27,791 nucleotides of DNA from a bacterium (lineage in GTDB: Bacteria; Chloroflexota; Dormibacteria; UBA8260; Bog-877), in NCBI GenBank assembly GCA_021791345.1, contig JAJYWT010000158.1:1-27791 (forward strand). The letters are read 5' to 3'. Shown piece by piece: positions 14,152-21,662 of this stretch; the stretch's first letter is position 1, and every line of letters starts with the position of its first letter. A program made the position numbers and the translations under genes. Under the pieces are notes generated by a model, which was not told where the DNA came from, did not search any database, and worked only from the letters and a program-made list of their open reading frames with translations.

Positions 14152-14442
14152 CTATCCCTCCGTCGGTCCCTCTACGGCGGCTGCGACATGCGTCTCCCAG
14201 TGATAGAGCAAGAGATCGAAGCCCACCATCCTAATCTCGTCCGCGAACTTGTCCAAGAACTCGGGGTCGCGCCCGCGCGGGTTCACCTCCTTGCTGATCC
14301 CCTCGGAACAGGTCGGGCAGTTCACCTCCATGAAGATTCGTCCTTCCTCGCTTCTGGTGACCAGCCGGTCCCTATGGTCAGACAGCATGTGCGCGTGCAG
14401 CTCGCGCCGCTCGCCGGCCTGCTCGCAAAATGGACAGGTCAT
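14152..14442 (-). CDS. Small zinc-finger-like protein of the sHdr run
   Basis: The 96-residue product begins MTCPFCEQAGERRELHAHM, with C-x2-C then two or three His (HAHMLSDH), like a C2H2 zinc finger, and has a second knuckle NCPTCSEG near the middle. The C-terminal half (FADEIRMVGFDLLLYHWETHV) is helical with more His. No named family was recognised. ATG 14442 overlaps the previous stop (ATGA), and two bases separate it from the first lbpA, so it is embedded in the operon. Metal binding is a prediction from the Cys/His spacing; function unknown. Confidence 0.75.
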   Translation of the reverse strand: MTCPFCEQAGERRELHAHMLSDHRDRLVTRSEEGRIFMEVNCPTCSEGISKEVNPRGRDPEFLDKFADEIRMVGFDLLLYHWETHVAAAVEGPTEG

Positions 14443-14852
14443 GGGCTCGCCTGGTTGCGCACCCCCTCGATGCCAGCCTCGAAGAATCGCATCAGGGCAG
14501 CGACCAGGGCGGTCCCGCGCAGCTCGCCGGTCGCCGGATTCCAGGTCGCCAAGCCGGCCTGCGCGAGCGCTTGCCGGGAGACCTCCACGAGCGGGCTGGG
14601 GGTGGCCGCCAGGCTGCCCTCGGCCACGAGCCGCCGTGCCAGGGAATACTCAGAGGACTCGGCCAGGCACTGCAGGGCACGCCTCAGCAGCGCCTCGGAA
14701 AGACTGCGCCCAGCGCCCCCCGACCCCGCTTCCAGCGGCGCCCCCGGGGCCAACGCCAGCCCCCGCTCGTGAGCGCGCAGCAAGCCCGCCTGGCGGTCGG
14801 CGATGGCATCCGCGAGGGCGCTTCCTGGCTCCGGCTGTTCAAGCGACAGCAA
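14439..14852 (-). CDS. Unknown mostly helical protein of the sHdr run
   Basis: The 137-residue product is Ala/Leu/Glu-rich and predicted helical, without signal peptide, transmembrane helix or metal motif; it has a single Cys (RALQCLAESS). The C-terminal WNPATGELRGTALVAALMRFF is its most distinctive stretch. The start is TTG 14852, which has GGAGGAGG about seven bases upstream and overlaps the end of the membrane subunit gene by 14 bases. No family was recognised. Conserved packing between the membrane electron acceptor and the zinc-finger/lipoyl genes suggests it belongs to the system. Confidence 0.65.
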   Translation of the reverse strand: MLSLEQPEPGSALADAIADRQAGLLRAHERGLALAPGAPLEAGSGGAGRSLSEALLRRALQCLAESSEYSLARRLVAEGSLAATPSPLVEVSRQALAQAGLATWNPATGELRGTALVAALMRFFEAGIEGVRNQASP

Positions 14853-16833
14853 CGGTGGCCTCCTCCGGCTCCAGGGCAGCCTCCACCAGTTCGATGACGT
14901 CCATCACCTCGATGCGGCCGTCCATTTGCGTTGTTTGCACCGCCGCCGTGTACATGACCACGTCCTTGGGGCACGCCACCACGAAGTAGCGGGCATCGCC
15001 AAGGGCCACCGCCTCGCGAATCCGGTTCTCACTGGGGCGCTCCTTGACCCCACGATCGTCCATCCAGATCCTACCGCCGCCGGCCCCGCAGCAGAAGCTG
15101 TTCTCGCGACAGCGGGGCATCTCGTGCACCTTGACCCCGAGCAACTCCATGACCCGGCGGGGTGCGTCGAAGCCGTTGTTGTACCTGCCCAGATAGCAGG
15201 GGTCGTGGTAGGTGGCCACCATCTCCTGACCCCGAGTGGGCTTGAGTGCCCCCTGCTCCAGAAGCTCCAACAAGAGCTGGGTGTAGTGGAGCACGGGATA
15301 GGTTCCCCCGAGTCTGGGGTACTCCTGGCCGAGCGCGTTGAGGCTGTGGGGGTCGGTGGTCATGATGCGCTGGAACTGGCACTTGCCGAGGGTCTCGATG
15401 TTGTGCTGGGCCAGCATCTCGAAGAGGCCCTCCTCGCCGACCCGGCGCACATCATTGCCGCTGTTGCGCTCGCTGTCATAGAGAATCCCGAAGTCCACTC
15501 CGGCGCGGTGGAGGACTCTGGCCACGGTCTGAGTGAGGCGCTGGACCCGGGGGTCGTAGGAAGCAAAGTCGCCCACGAACCAGAGCACGTCGACCGGCTC
15601 CTTGCGCGCGTCCTTGATCGTGAAGCCGAGATCCTTGGTCCACTTGGAGCGCAGCCGCTCAGACTGATTGAAGGAGTTGCCGTACTGGGCGAGGCTGGCC
15701 AAGGTGTCCTGTAGCCGCGGCTCCATCCGTCCCTGCTCCACCAGCTGCCGGCGCATGTCGACGATCTTGGGCACATGCTCGATATGGAGCGGACAGACCT
15801 GCATGCAGGCGCGGCAGGTGGTGCATGCCCAGAGCGTGTCGTCACGGACCGCGTCGCCCAGCAGCTGGACCCCACCCACCCCCTTGCGGTGGGAGCCGAT
15901 GCCCTCCTGCTCCAGGAGGTGGTCGCGCAAATCCATGATCAGGAGCTTGGGGCTGAGCGGCTGGCCCGCGGCGAAGGCAGGGCACACCGCCTGGCAGCGC
16001 CCGCACTCCGTGCAGGCGTAGAGATCCAGCATCTGCTTCCAACCCATCTGGTGGATCTCCTTGAGGCCGATCGAGGGCTGGCTGAGATCCGCCGCCGGCA
16101 GGGTGCCCTTGGGGGACAGGTCCCGGAAGTAGATGTTGGGGATGCCCACGAAGATGTGCAGATGCTTGGAGGTCGGAATGTAGGCCAGAAAGCCGAGGAT
16201 CGCCAGGATGTGGGTCCAGTAGAAGACGTGGGCGTAGGGCTGGGCCGCCCGCCCGTGGATCCCCGCCAGCCCCACCGCCGCCGCCAAGGCGGAGCTGACC
16301 GGCCGCCAGGCGGCCGAGGGGTCATGCCCCTCGGCCACCCGGAAGGTGCTGTGCAGCAGCATGCTGGCGACGACGCAGAAGATGAGGATCAGGATTATGG
16401 TGGCGTCCCGCTCGTTGGACCCTTTGAAGCGTTCCGGCCGCCGCACGTAGCGGTTGAAGGCCGCCATCGCCAGGCCCACCAGCACCAAAACGTCAAAGAT
16501 GTCCTGCAGCAGGGCGATCCAGGTGTTGCCGCCTATCGGCGCCAGGCTGAATCCGGGAACGAGGCCCTTGCCGAACTCCTCGACCACGGCGGTGAGCAGG
16601 ACCACGAAGCCGCTGAAGATCATCAGGTGCAGGGTCCCGGAGTAGCGGATCTGCAGCAGGCGGGTGTGTCCTCCGACGTTGGTGACCACCCCCAAGATGC
16701 GGCGGAGCGGATGGTCGAAACGGTCTTCCGCCCCAGCTCTGGTCAGGGGTCGCAGCAGCCTGGCGAAGCGATAGCCGGACCACGCGAAGGTTGCCACCAT
16801 CAGGGCGAGCAGGGCGATCGTGGTCGGTGCCAT
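14839..16833 (-). CDS. Membrane cytochrome b / HdrD-like protein, ETF:menaquinone oxidoreductase (EMO) type
   Basis: The 664-residue protein has an N-terminal membrane domain of about six helices (roughly residues 5-23, 66-88, 106-127, 144-163, 180-193, 203-221) of NarI-like type with several helix His (69, 161, 202, 208) as haem b ligand candidates. Two [4Fe-4S] sites follow: C274-x2-C277-x2-C280-x3-C284-P and C337-x2-C340-x2-C343-x3-C347-P. The C-terminal half has two HdrB/D-type CCG domains; the second keeps HDPCYLGR and CCGAGGG, while the first has lost its cysteines (GDFASYDPR, SERNSGND). This architecture is that of the membrane ETF:methylmenaquinone oxidoreductase EMO and relatives. 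It starts three bases after etfA, which strongly suggests that it takes electrons from EtfAB to the quinone pool. Confidence 0.88.
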   Translation of the reverse strand: MAPTTIALLALMVATFAWSGYRFARLLRPLTRAGAEDRFDHPLRRILGVVTNVGGHTRLLQIRYSGTLHLMIFSGFVVLLTAVVEEFGKGLVPGFSLAPIGGNTWIALLQDIFDVLVLVGLAMAAFNRYVRRPERFKGSNERDATIILILIFCVVASMLLHSTFRVAEGHDPSAAWRPVSSALAAAVGLAGIHGRAAQPYAHVFYWTHILAILGFLAYIPTSKHLHIFVGIPNIYFRDLSPKGTLPAADLSQPSIGLKEIHQMGWKQMLDLYACTECGRCQAVCPAFAAGQPLSPKLLIMDLRDHLLEQEGIGSHRKGVGGVQLLGDAVRDDTLWACTTCRACMQVCPLHIEHVPKIVDMRRQLVEQGRMEPRLQDTLASLAQYGNSFNQSERLRSKWTKDLGFTIKDARKEPVDVLWFVGDFASYDPRVQRLTQTVARVLHRAGVDFGILYDSERNSGNDVRRVGEEGLFEMLAQHNIETLGKCQFQRIMTTDPHSLNALGQEYPRLGGTYPVLHYTQLLLELLEQGALKPTRGQEMVATYHDPCYLGRYNNGFDAPRRVMELLGVKVHEMPRCRENSFCCGAGGGRIWMDDRGVKERPSENRIREAVALGDARYFVVACPKDVVMYTAAVQTTQMDGRIEVMDVIELVEAALEPEEATVAVA

Positions 16834-16836
16834 CGG

Positions 16837-17811
16837 TCAGCCAGCCGCCTTGAGACGCTTGCTGAGGGCGGGGAGGATGTCGAAGAGATCGCAGGTGGTC
16901 CCGTAGCTGGCAGCCTGGAAGATGGGAGCGTTGGGATCGGTGTTGATGGCGATGATCAGGCCGGCAGCCTGCATGCCCTCCAAATGCTCGGGCGCCCCGG
17001 AGATGCCGACCGCCACGTAGAGCTTCGGCTTGACCGTCATTCCCGACTTGCCGACCTGGCGCTCCTTGGGCAGCCAGCCACTGTCCACCACAGGACGAGA
17101 GGCTCCCAGCTCGGCTCCAAGGGCCGCCGCGAACTCCTCCGCCACCTCGATGTTGTCGGGCCCACCGATGCCACGCCCGACGCTGACGATCCGCTCCGCC
17201 TTGGTGATGTCGATCCCGCCCTCGCCGCCGCTCCCGGTGGCGATGAGCCGGGTCCTGAGGTGGTCGAGAGCCTCCGGAGGGGACATGACGCTCCTGATTC
17301 CCTCCCCGCCGGAGTGGCCGGCTGCCTCCGCGAAGGTGCCGGCGACCACCGAGAACACCGCCGGCGGGGCGGTCCTGGTGGTCGCCACCAACTTGCCTCC
17401 GTAGAGCTGGCTCTCGGCCACCAGCTCGCCACCTTCGGCACTGAGCCCGACGCAGTACGCCACCAGCGGCCGCCCGGTGGCGACCGCGCTGCCGGCCGCG
17501 AGGTCGATCCCGGCCGAGGTGTACCCCACCAGCACCACCGCCGGCTCGCGAGCCCGGATCGCCTCCACCAGCACCGCCTGGTGGGCCTCCGGGAGGTAGT
17601 CCGCCAGAGCCGGGCTGGTGACGGTGACGATGGTGTCCGCGGCGCCCAGCTGGTCCGCCAGCGGCTCGCAGTCCGCCGCCGCCACCAGGGCCTCGACCGG
17701 GCCGCCAAACGCCTCCGCCAGCTGCCGCGCCGCACCCAGCAGCTCAAAGGTGATGGGAGCGACCCGGCCCTGGTCGGCTTCCACGTAGACCATCACACCG
17801 GCCATGCTCAT
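16837..17811 (-). CDS. etfA: Electron transfer flavoprotein alpha subunit
   Basis: The 324-residue EtfA carries the C-terminal FAD domain: GRGIGGPDNIEVAEEFAAAL, ASRPVVDSGWLPKERQVGKS, then LYVAVGISGAPEHLEGMQ and AINTDPNAPIFQAASYGTTC. The consensus near the end is usually ADYGIVGDLFEVVP; here it is ASYGTTCDLFDILP, so the conserved Asp and Gly-Ile-Val-Gly are changed, possibly altering FAD environment. ATG 17811 overlaps the etfB stop (ATGA); ATG 17805 is a possible alternative two codons on. With EtfB it forms a soluble heterodimer. Its position between Hdr genes and the EMO-like gene points to electrons from the Hdr-like complex rather than from acyl-CoA dehydrogenases, none of which is encoded nearby. 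Confidence 0.93.
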   Translation of the reverse strand: MSMAGVMVYVEADQGRVAPITFELLGAARQLAEAFGGPVEALVAAADCEPLADQLGAADTIVTVTSPALADYLPEAHQAVLVEAIRAREPAVVLVGYTSAGIDLAAGSAVATGRPLVAYCVGLSAEGGELVAESQLYGGKLVATTRTAPPAVFSVVAGTFAEAAGHSGGEGIRSVMSPPEALDHLRTRLIATGSGGEGGIDITKAERIVSVGRGIGGPDNIEVAEEFAAALGAELGASRPVVDSGWLPKERQVGKSGMTVKPKLYVAVGISGAPEHLEGMQAAGLIIAINTDPNAPIFQAASYGTTCDLFDILPALSKRLKAAG

Positions 17812-18575
17812 GCTCCCACCAATCCGCGCTCGCGGAGCAGGTCGACTATCTGCTGGGCCACCTCCTCGGGTTTGCCCTCCAGCATCCTTGCCCCCGCGCC
17901 CCTGGCCGGCGCGGCCAGGCGGGTGACCGCCGGGGCCCCGACCGGAGCCCCAGCCGCCGGCGCCGCCGCGGTGATCTGGGCGGAGGCCATGACCTGGCGG
18001 AGGCGGCTGATGGGGACATACCGGGGCGGCCGAGCCGCCGCCTGCACCCCCAGGACTGCCGGCAATTGGACCTCCAGGGTTGCCATGCGCCCGCCGGAGT
18101 ACTCCTGCTGCACCCGGACCGTGGCCGCCCCCGGCTCGATGCCACTGACAACGCTGACGTGGGGCCACCCCAGGCTGGTTGCCAGGATCGGGGCTAGCTG
18201 GCCATGGATGTCGTCGGCGGCCTGAACCCCGGTCAGCACCAGATCGGGAGCCATCCCCGGGAGAACCTCGGTCAGAGCCGCCGCCGCCCGTGGCGCATCG
18301 GTGCGCCCGTCGGGGGTGGGGATCTTCACGGCCCGGTCGGCACCCCGCGCCAGCGCGGCGTAGAGCATCTGGTCGACCCCATCGGCGTCCAGAGCCAGGG
18401 CCGTGACCTCACCGCCTCCAGCCTCCTTGAGGAGGATCGCCTCCTCCAGGGCGTGGTCGTCGAATTCGTTCAACTTCCACTTGACGCTGTCCCGGTCTAT
18501 GTCGGTACCCGTGGCGTCAACCTCCACCTCCTCCACCAGATCGGGGACCTGCTTCAAGATCACTGCGATATGCAC
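17808..18575 (-). CDS. etfB: Electron transfer flavoprotein beta subunit
   Basis: The 255-residue EtfB begins VHIAVILKQVPD and shows the AMP/flavin-binding features LNEFDDHALEEAILLKE, GVQAADDIHGQLAPILATSLG and the signature YSGGRMATLEVQLPAVLGVQ followed by ARPPRYVPI. After about residue 195 there is an Ala/Pro/Gly-rich linker and a C-terminal helix (EEVAQQIVDLLRERGLV) that arches over EtfA in known structures. GTG 18575 has AGGAGG at optimal spacing; the open frame to 18620 overlaps the upstream gene and is not homologous. Whether this Etf bifurcates electrons cannot be told from sequence alone; no bifurcation partner such as NADH-linked subunits is near. Confidence 0.93.
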   Translation of the reverse strand: MHIAVILKQVPDLVEEVEVDATGTDIDRDSVKWKLNEFDDHALEEAILLKEAGGGEVTALALDADGVDQMLYAALARGADRAVKIPTPDGRTDAPRAAAALTEVLPGMAPDLVLTGVQAADDIHGQLAPILATSLGWPHVSVVSGIEPGAATVRVQQEYSGGRMATLEVQLPAVLGVQAAARPPRYVPISRLRQVMASAQITAAAPAAGAPVGAPAVTRLAAPARGAGARMLEGKPEEVAQQIVDLLRERGLVGA

Positions 18576-18585
18576 GCACCGCCTC

Positions 18586-19851
18586 CTAGTGCAGGGCCTC
18601 GTCCACGAGCTCGATGACATCGCGAACGAGCAATTTGCCCTCGTTGCCGGTTGACTTCACCGCGTCCTCGAAGCGGGAGACCTCATAGGGGCAGCAGACG
18701 ACCAGCATCTCCGCGCCGGTCTCCACCGCTTCCCGCACCCGCCGCTCGCTGAGCCGCTCCTTGGTGTGATTGCCGGAAAAGCTGTCCAGCCACATGCCCC
18801 CGCCCCCGCCGCCACAGCAGTACCCGTTCTCCTTGCAGCGGAACATCTCCACGAACTCCAGCCCGGGGATCTGCCGGATCATCTCGCGGGGAGCGTCGTA
18901 CTCACCGTTGTGGCGGCCCAGGTAGCAGGGATCGTGGAAGGTGACGCGATAGGGCAGCTCCCGCTGCCAGGGCAGCTGGCCCATCAAGGGCGCCAGGAAC
19001 TGGGTGTAGTGGGTGACGTCGTAGACCCCGCCCAGCTTGGGATACTCATTGCGGAAGGAGTTGTAGGCGTGGGGGTCGGGGGTGACCAGCCGTTTGAACT
19101 CGTAACGACCCAGGGTGGCGATGTTCTGCTCCGCCACCATCTCGAAGAGGCCACGCTCCCCCGCCGCCCGCTGGCTGTCGCAGGAACACTTCTCCTCCGA
19201 CCCCAGAATGCCCCAATCGACCCCCAGCGCGGCCATGGTCCTGGCAAAGGCTCTGGCCGCGTCGCGGCCCCTGGGGTGGTAGGCCCAGTAGCACTCGACG
19301 AAGAAGAGCACGTCCACGGGACGGGGCTCGCGACTGAGAACGGTCACCGGGGCCCCGGCCTCGGCCACCCAGTCCGCGCGCTTGCGCGCTGGCTCACCCA
19401 GGGGATTGCCGTACTGGAAGGTGTTCTCGAACGCCTTCTGCAGCTCGGCCGGGACGTTGCCGGCGGCGACGGCCTGCTCCCTAACCGCAGGCATGATCTT
19501 GAGCAGATTGACCTCCTTGGGGCACACCCGCAGGCAGTTGCCGCAGGTGGTGCAGAGCCAGAGGTCCGGGCTGGTGAGCAGATCCGCACCCAGCTGGGTG
19601 CGACGGTATATCTTGCGGGGGCTGTAGTCGCCCACGTGATCCACCGGGCAGGCGGGCGTGCACTTGCCGCACTGGTAGCAGTAGGCCAAAGACTCCGCCC
19701 CGGGGATCTCGGTCACCCGGTCCAGGGCGCTGATGTCGTGCTCCCAGACCACCCGCTGCTCGAACATCCGGTTCCACTGGCCCGAGATGTCCATGCCCTC
19801 AAAGACCAGGTGCTCTTCCTCGTGGACTCGCTCCGCCTCTATCTCAGACAT
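18586..19851 (-). CDS. HdrC-HdrB fusion (HdrD-like) iron-sulfur protein of the sHdr complex
   Basis: The 421-residue protein fuses an HdrC-like domain with two [4Fe-4S] motifs (C58-x2-C61-x2-C64-x3-C68-P; C100-x2-C103-x2-C106-x3-C110-P) to an HdrB-like domain with two CCG units. The first unit reads VECYWAYHPRG and EEKCSCDSQ, where the usual CCG is CSC; the second keeps HDPCYLGRHNG and YCCGGGGGG, ending CCPYE. There is no membrane segment, so it is a soluble HdrD. It is paralogous to the C-terminal half of the EMO-like protein (shared SERLR/NPLGEP-type linkers, HYTQ, DPCYLGR). It takes the place held by hdrC2 and hdrB2 in typical sHdr loci. ATG 19851 directly abuts the previous stop. Confidence 0.88.
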   Translation of the reverse strand: MSEIEAERVHEEEHLVFEGMDISGQWNRMFEQRVVWEHDISALDRVTEIPGAESLAYCYQCGKCTPACPVDHVGDYSPRKIYRRTQLGADLLTSPDLWLCTTCGNCLRVCPKEVNLLKIMPAVREQAVAAGNVPAELQKAFENTFQYGNPLGEPARKRADWVAEAGAPVTVLSREPRPVDVLFFVECYWAYHPRGRDAARAFARTMAALGVDWGILGSEEKCSCDSQRAAGERGLFEMVAEQNIATLGRYEFKRLVTPDPHAYNSFRNEYPKLGGVYDVTHYTQFLAPLMGQLPWQRELPYRVTFHDPCYLGRHNGEYDAPREMIRQIPGLEFVEMFRCKENGYCCGGGGGGMWLDSFSGNHTKERLSERRVREAVETGAEMLVVCCPYEVSRFEDAVKSTGNEGKLLVRDVIELVDEALH

Positions 19852-20595
19852 TCAGACCTCCATCCGGTGGATGCCCAGCAGCCGGCGGGTCAGCTGGGGC
19901 AAGGGGGGAATGACCTTGTTGAACTCCTGGCTCATCCGGATCCGGGTGATCGTGTACAGGTAAACCCCATAGACGCAGGCGAGGTAGACGTCGACCCCGA
20001 AGGCCTCGGTTCCGAAGCGCGTGAATCCGACGGAGCGTCCCGTCTGGTTGACAAATGCAATGCCCTCGCCGACCCGCAGGTAGGTCTCCCCGGCCGAGCT
20101 GGCGGATAGGTCGTGCTCCTCCATGGTCACCAGCGGGAGGGCGCCGGTGCCGATCTCCGGGTCCCAGATCCAGCGCGTCCAGAGCCAGTGACGCTCGGGG
20201 TCGAAGAAGTGCAGTGCCTCCCCCGCCACGTCCCGGCGGATGCCCTGGTCCACCTCCGCCAGCTCCTGATCGAACGAGTCGATGCGCGCCGAGACGGGCC
20301 CCGGCTCGTGGAGAAGGTTCCAGAGCGCCTGCCGCCACCGTCCATCTCCGACCTGGGCCAGCAGCTCGTCGGAGTGGCGCCGAGCCGCAAAGATGGTGCG
20401 CAGACAGCCTCGCAGCTGCTCCGAGGACAGAGCGGACAGCGAGTCGCGGTCCAGCATCTCCCGGAAGCGCCGGGACTTCACCTCGAGCTCCAAGGCGATC
20501 CCATCGAGCTCCGGCGCCTGGATCAGCCGCTCGGCCTCGCGCATGAACTCCTGAGCGGCATCGGTGTCGACCACCTGGCCGTGGCCGGTGATCAT
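19852..20595 (-). CDS. Conserved 'Hyp' type protein following hdrA
   Basis: The 247-residue product has no recognised domain. It is helical in the first half (AAQEFMREAERLIQAPELDG, then EVKSRRFREMLDRDS) and has a distinctive C-terminal half (LWTRWIWDPEIGTGALPLV, AFVNQTGRSVGFTRFGTEAF, VYLACVYGVYLYTITRIRMS). In sHdr loci of Hyphomicrobium, Acidithiobacillus and others, an uncharacterised conserved gene ('hyp') lies between hdrA and the second hdrC/hdrB pair; this one is in exactly that position, downstream of hdrA (ATGA overlap) and abutting the HdrC-HdrB fusion. Homology to known Hyp proteins is inferred from position and general character, not tested. Confidence 0.75.
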   Translation of the reverse strand: MITGHGQVVDTDAAQEFMREAERLIQAPELDGIALELEVKSRRFREMLDRDSLSALSSEQLRGCLRTIFAARRHSDELLAQVGDGRWRQALWNLLHEPGPVSARIDSFDQELAEVDQGIRRDVAGEALHFFDPERHWLWTRWIWDPEIGTGALPLVTMEEHDLSASSAGETYLRVGEGIAFVNQTGRSVGFTRFGTEAFGVDVYLACVYGVYLYTITRIRMSQEFNKVIPPLPQLTRRLLGIHRMEV

Positions 20596-21662
20596 CCCGC
20601 GACAGGGACCGCTGAACGGCGGCGGAGCGCGGCCACCGCCTTCATGGCGGCCGATCCGGCCATGGAGACGCAGTCGTCCAGATCCTTGGGACCCGCCGCC
20701 GCGCCGGCCACGTAGATGCCCGCCACCGAGGTGCCGACGGAGTCGAGGGCGTTCTCCGGGGGGGCGATGAAGCCGTGCTTGTCCTGGGCCACGCCCAGCA
20801 GCTTGCCCACCGTCTTGGTCCCCTCCGACGGGACCATCCCCACCGAGAGGACCACCACATCCATGGGGATCTCCATGGGACGGTTCATGGTGGTGTCCTC
20901 TCCCTTGATCACCAGGCGGTCGCCCCGGCGGGTGATCTCGGTCACGATCCCGCGCACGAAGTTCACGTGGTCTTGCTCCTGCGCCTTCCAGTAGATGCGG
21001 TCCTCCCAGAACCCGTACATCCGCATGTCGATATAGAAGATGAAGACGCGACAGTCGGGGACCAGCTCCCGGATTTCGGAGGCCTCCTTGGTGGCGACGC
21101 CGCAGCAGACCTTGGAGCAGTACTCGTTGCCGATGCGGCGGTCGCGGGAGCCGACGCACTGGATGAAACAGACCTGCTTGGGGGGCTGGCCGGTGGATGG
21201 GCGCACGAAGTTCTTGGCCGCCAGCATCCGCTCGGCGTCGACCAGAGTGATCACGTCGTCGTACTCGTAGTAGCCGTAGGACTGGGTCTCCCGGCCCGGG
21301 TCGAAGTGGTCGAAGCCGGTGGCGATGATGGCCGCGCCACAGCTGACCTCGGCAGCCGCGCCGTCCGCCGCTAGCAGGCTGGCCCGGAAGTCCCCCAGCT
21401 CCCCGTCGAAGGCGGTGACCTCGGTCTCCAGGTGAACCTTGATCAAGGGGTGGGTCAGCACCGCCTGGCGGGCGATCTCCAGCACCTCCTGGGCGGGGCG
21501 GTGATCCAGTGCGAAGGCGGAGTAGCCCGCCGAGTCCGGGGTCCCGCCCAACCGTGCCCTGCGCTCGACCAGGATCACCTCGCTGCCGAGGTCCGCCGCC
21601 CCCCGCGCCGCCTCCAGGCCAGCCGGGCCACCGCCGATCACCAGGATGGCTTCACTTGACAC
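20592..21662 (-). CDS. hdrA: HdrA-like FAD/iron-sulfur subunit of the sHdr complex
   Basis: The 356-residue protein starts with a FAD-binding Rossmann motif (VIGGGPAGLEAARGAADLG), has GGTPDSAG, then the HdrA iron-sulfur region C165-x3-C169-VGSRD and YC182-SKVC186-C187 followed by GVATKEASEIREL, and ends with a second nucleotide-binding half (VVVLSVGMVPSEGT, GIYVAGAAAGPKDLDDCVSM). It lacks the N-terminal and ferredoxin-insert domains of methanogen HdrA, and is of the short sHdrA type. It carries electrons between the HdrC/HdrB subunits and the electron acceptor. GTG 21662 is the start, overlapping the hdrB end by 11 bases. Confidence 0.92.
   Translation of the reverse strand: MSSEAILVIGGGPAGLEAARGAADLGSEVILVERRARLGGTPDSAGYSAFALDHRPAQEVLEIARQAVLTHPLIKVHLETEVTAFDGELGDFRASLLAADGAAAEVSCGAAIIATGFDHFDPGRETQSYGYYEYDDVITLVDAERMLAAKNFVRPSTGQPPKQVCFIQCVGSRDRRIGNEYCSKVCCGVATKEASEIRELVPDCRVFIFYIDMRMYGFWEDRIYWKAQEQDHVNFVRGIVTEITRRGDRLVIKGEDTTMNRPMEIPMDVVVLSVGMVPSEGTKTVGKLLGVAQDKHGFIAPPENALDSVGTSVAGIYVAGAAAGPKDLDDCVSMAGSAAMKAVAALRRRSAVPVAG

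Noticed and set aside
15775..18225. An 816-codon plus-strand open frame opposite EMO, etfA and etfB
   Set aside because: It is the antisense of well-supported genes; its His/Asp/Gly/Arg-rich sequence has no recognisable domain and is typical of antisense frames in high-GC DNA.
16837..18575. EtfAB as part of fatty-acid beta-oxidation
   Set aside because: No acyl-CoA dehydrogenase or related gene is in the window, and the pair is inside the sHdr operon.
18766..20109. A 447-codon plus-strand open frame opposite the HdrC-HdrB fusion
   Set aside because: Antisense of a strongly supported iron-sulfur protein; no motifs of its own.
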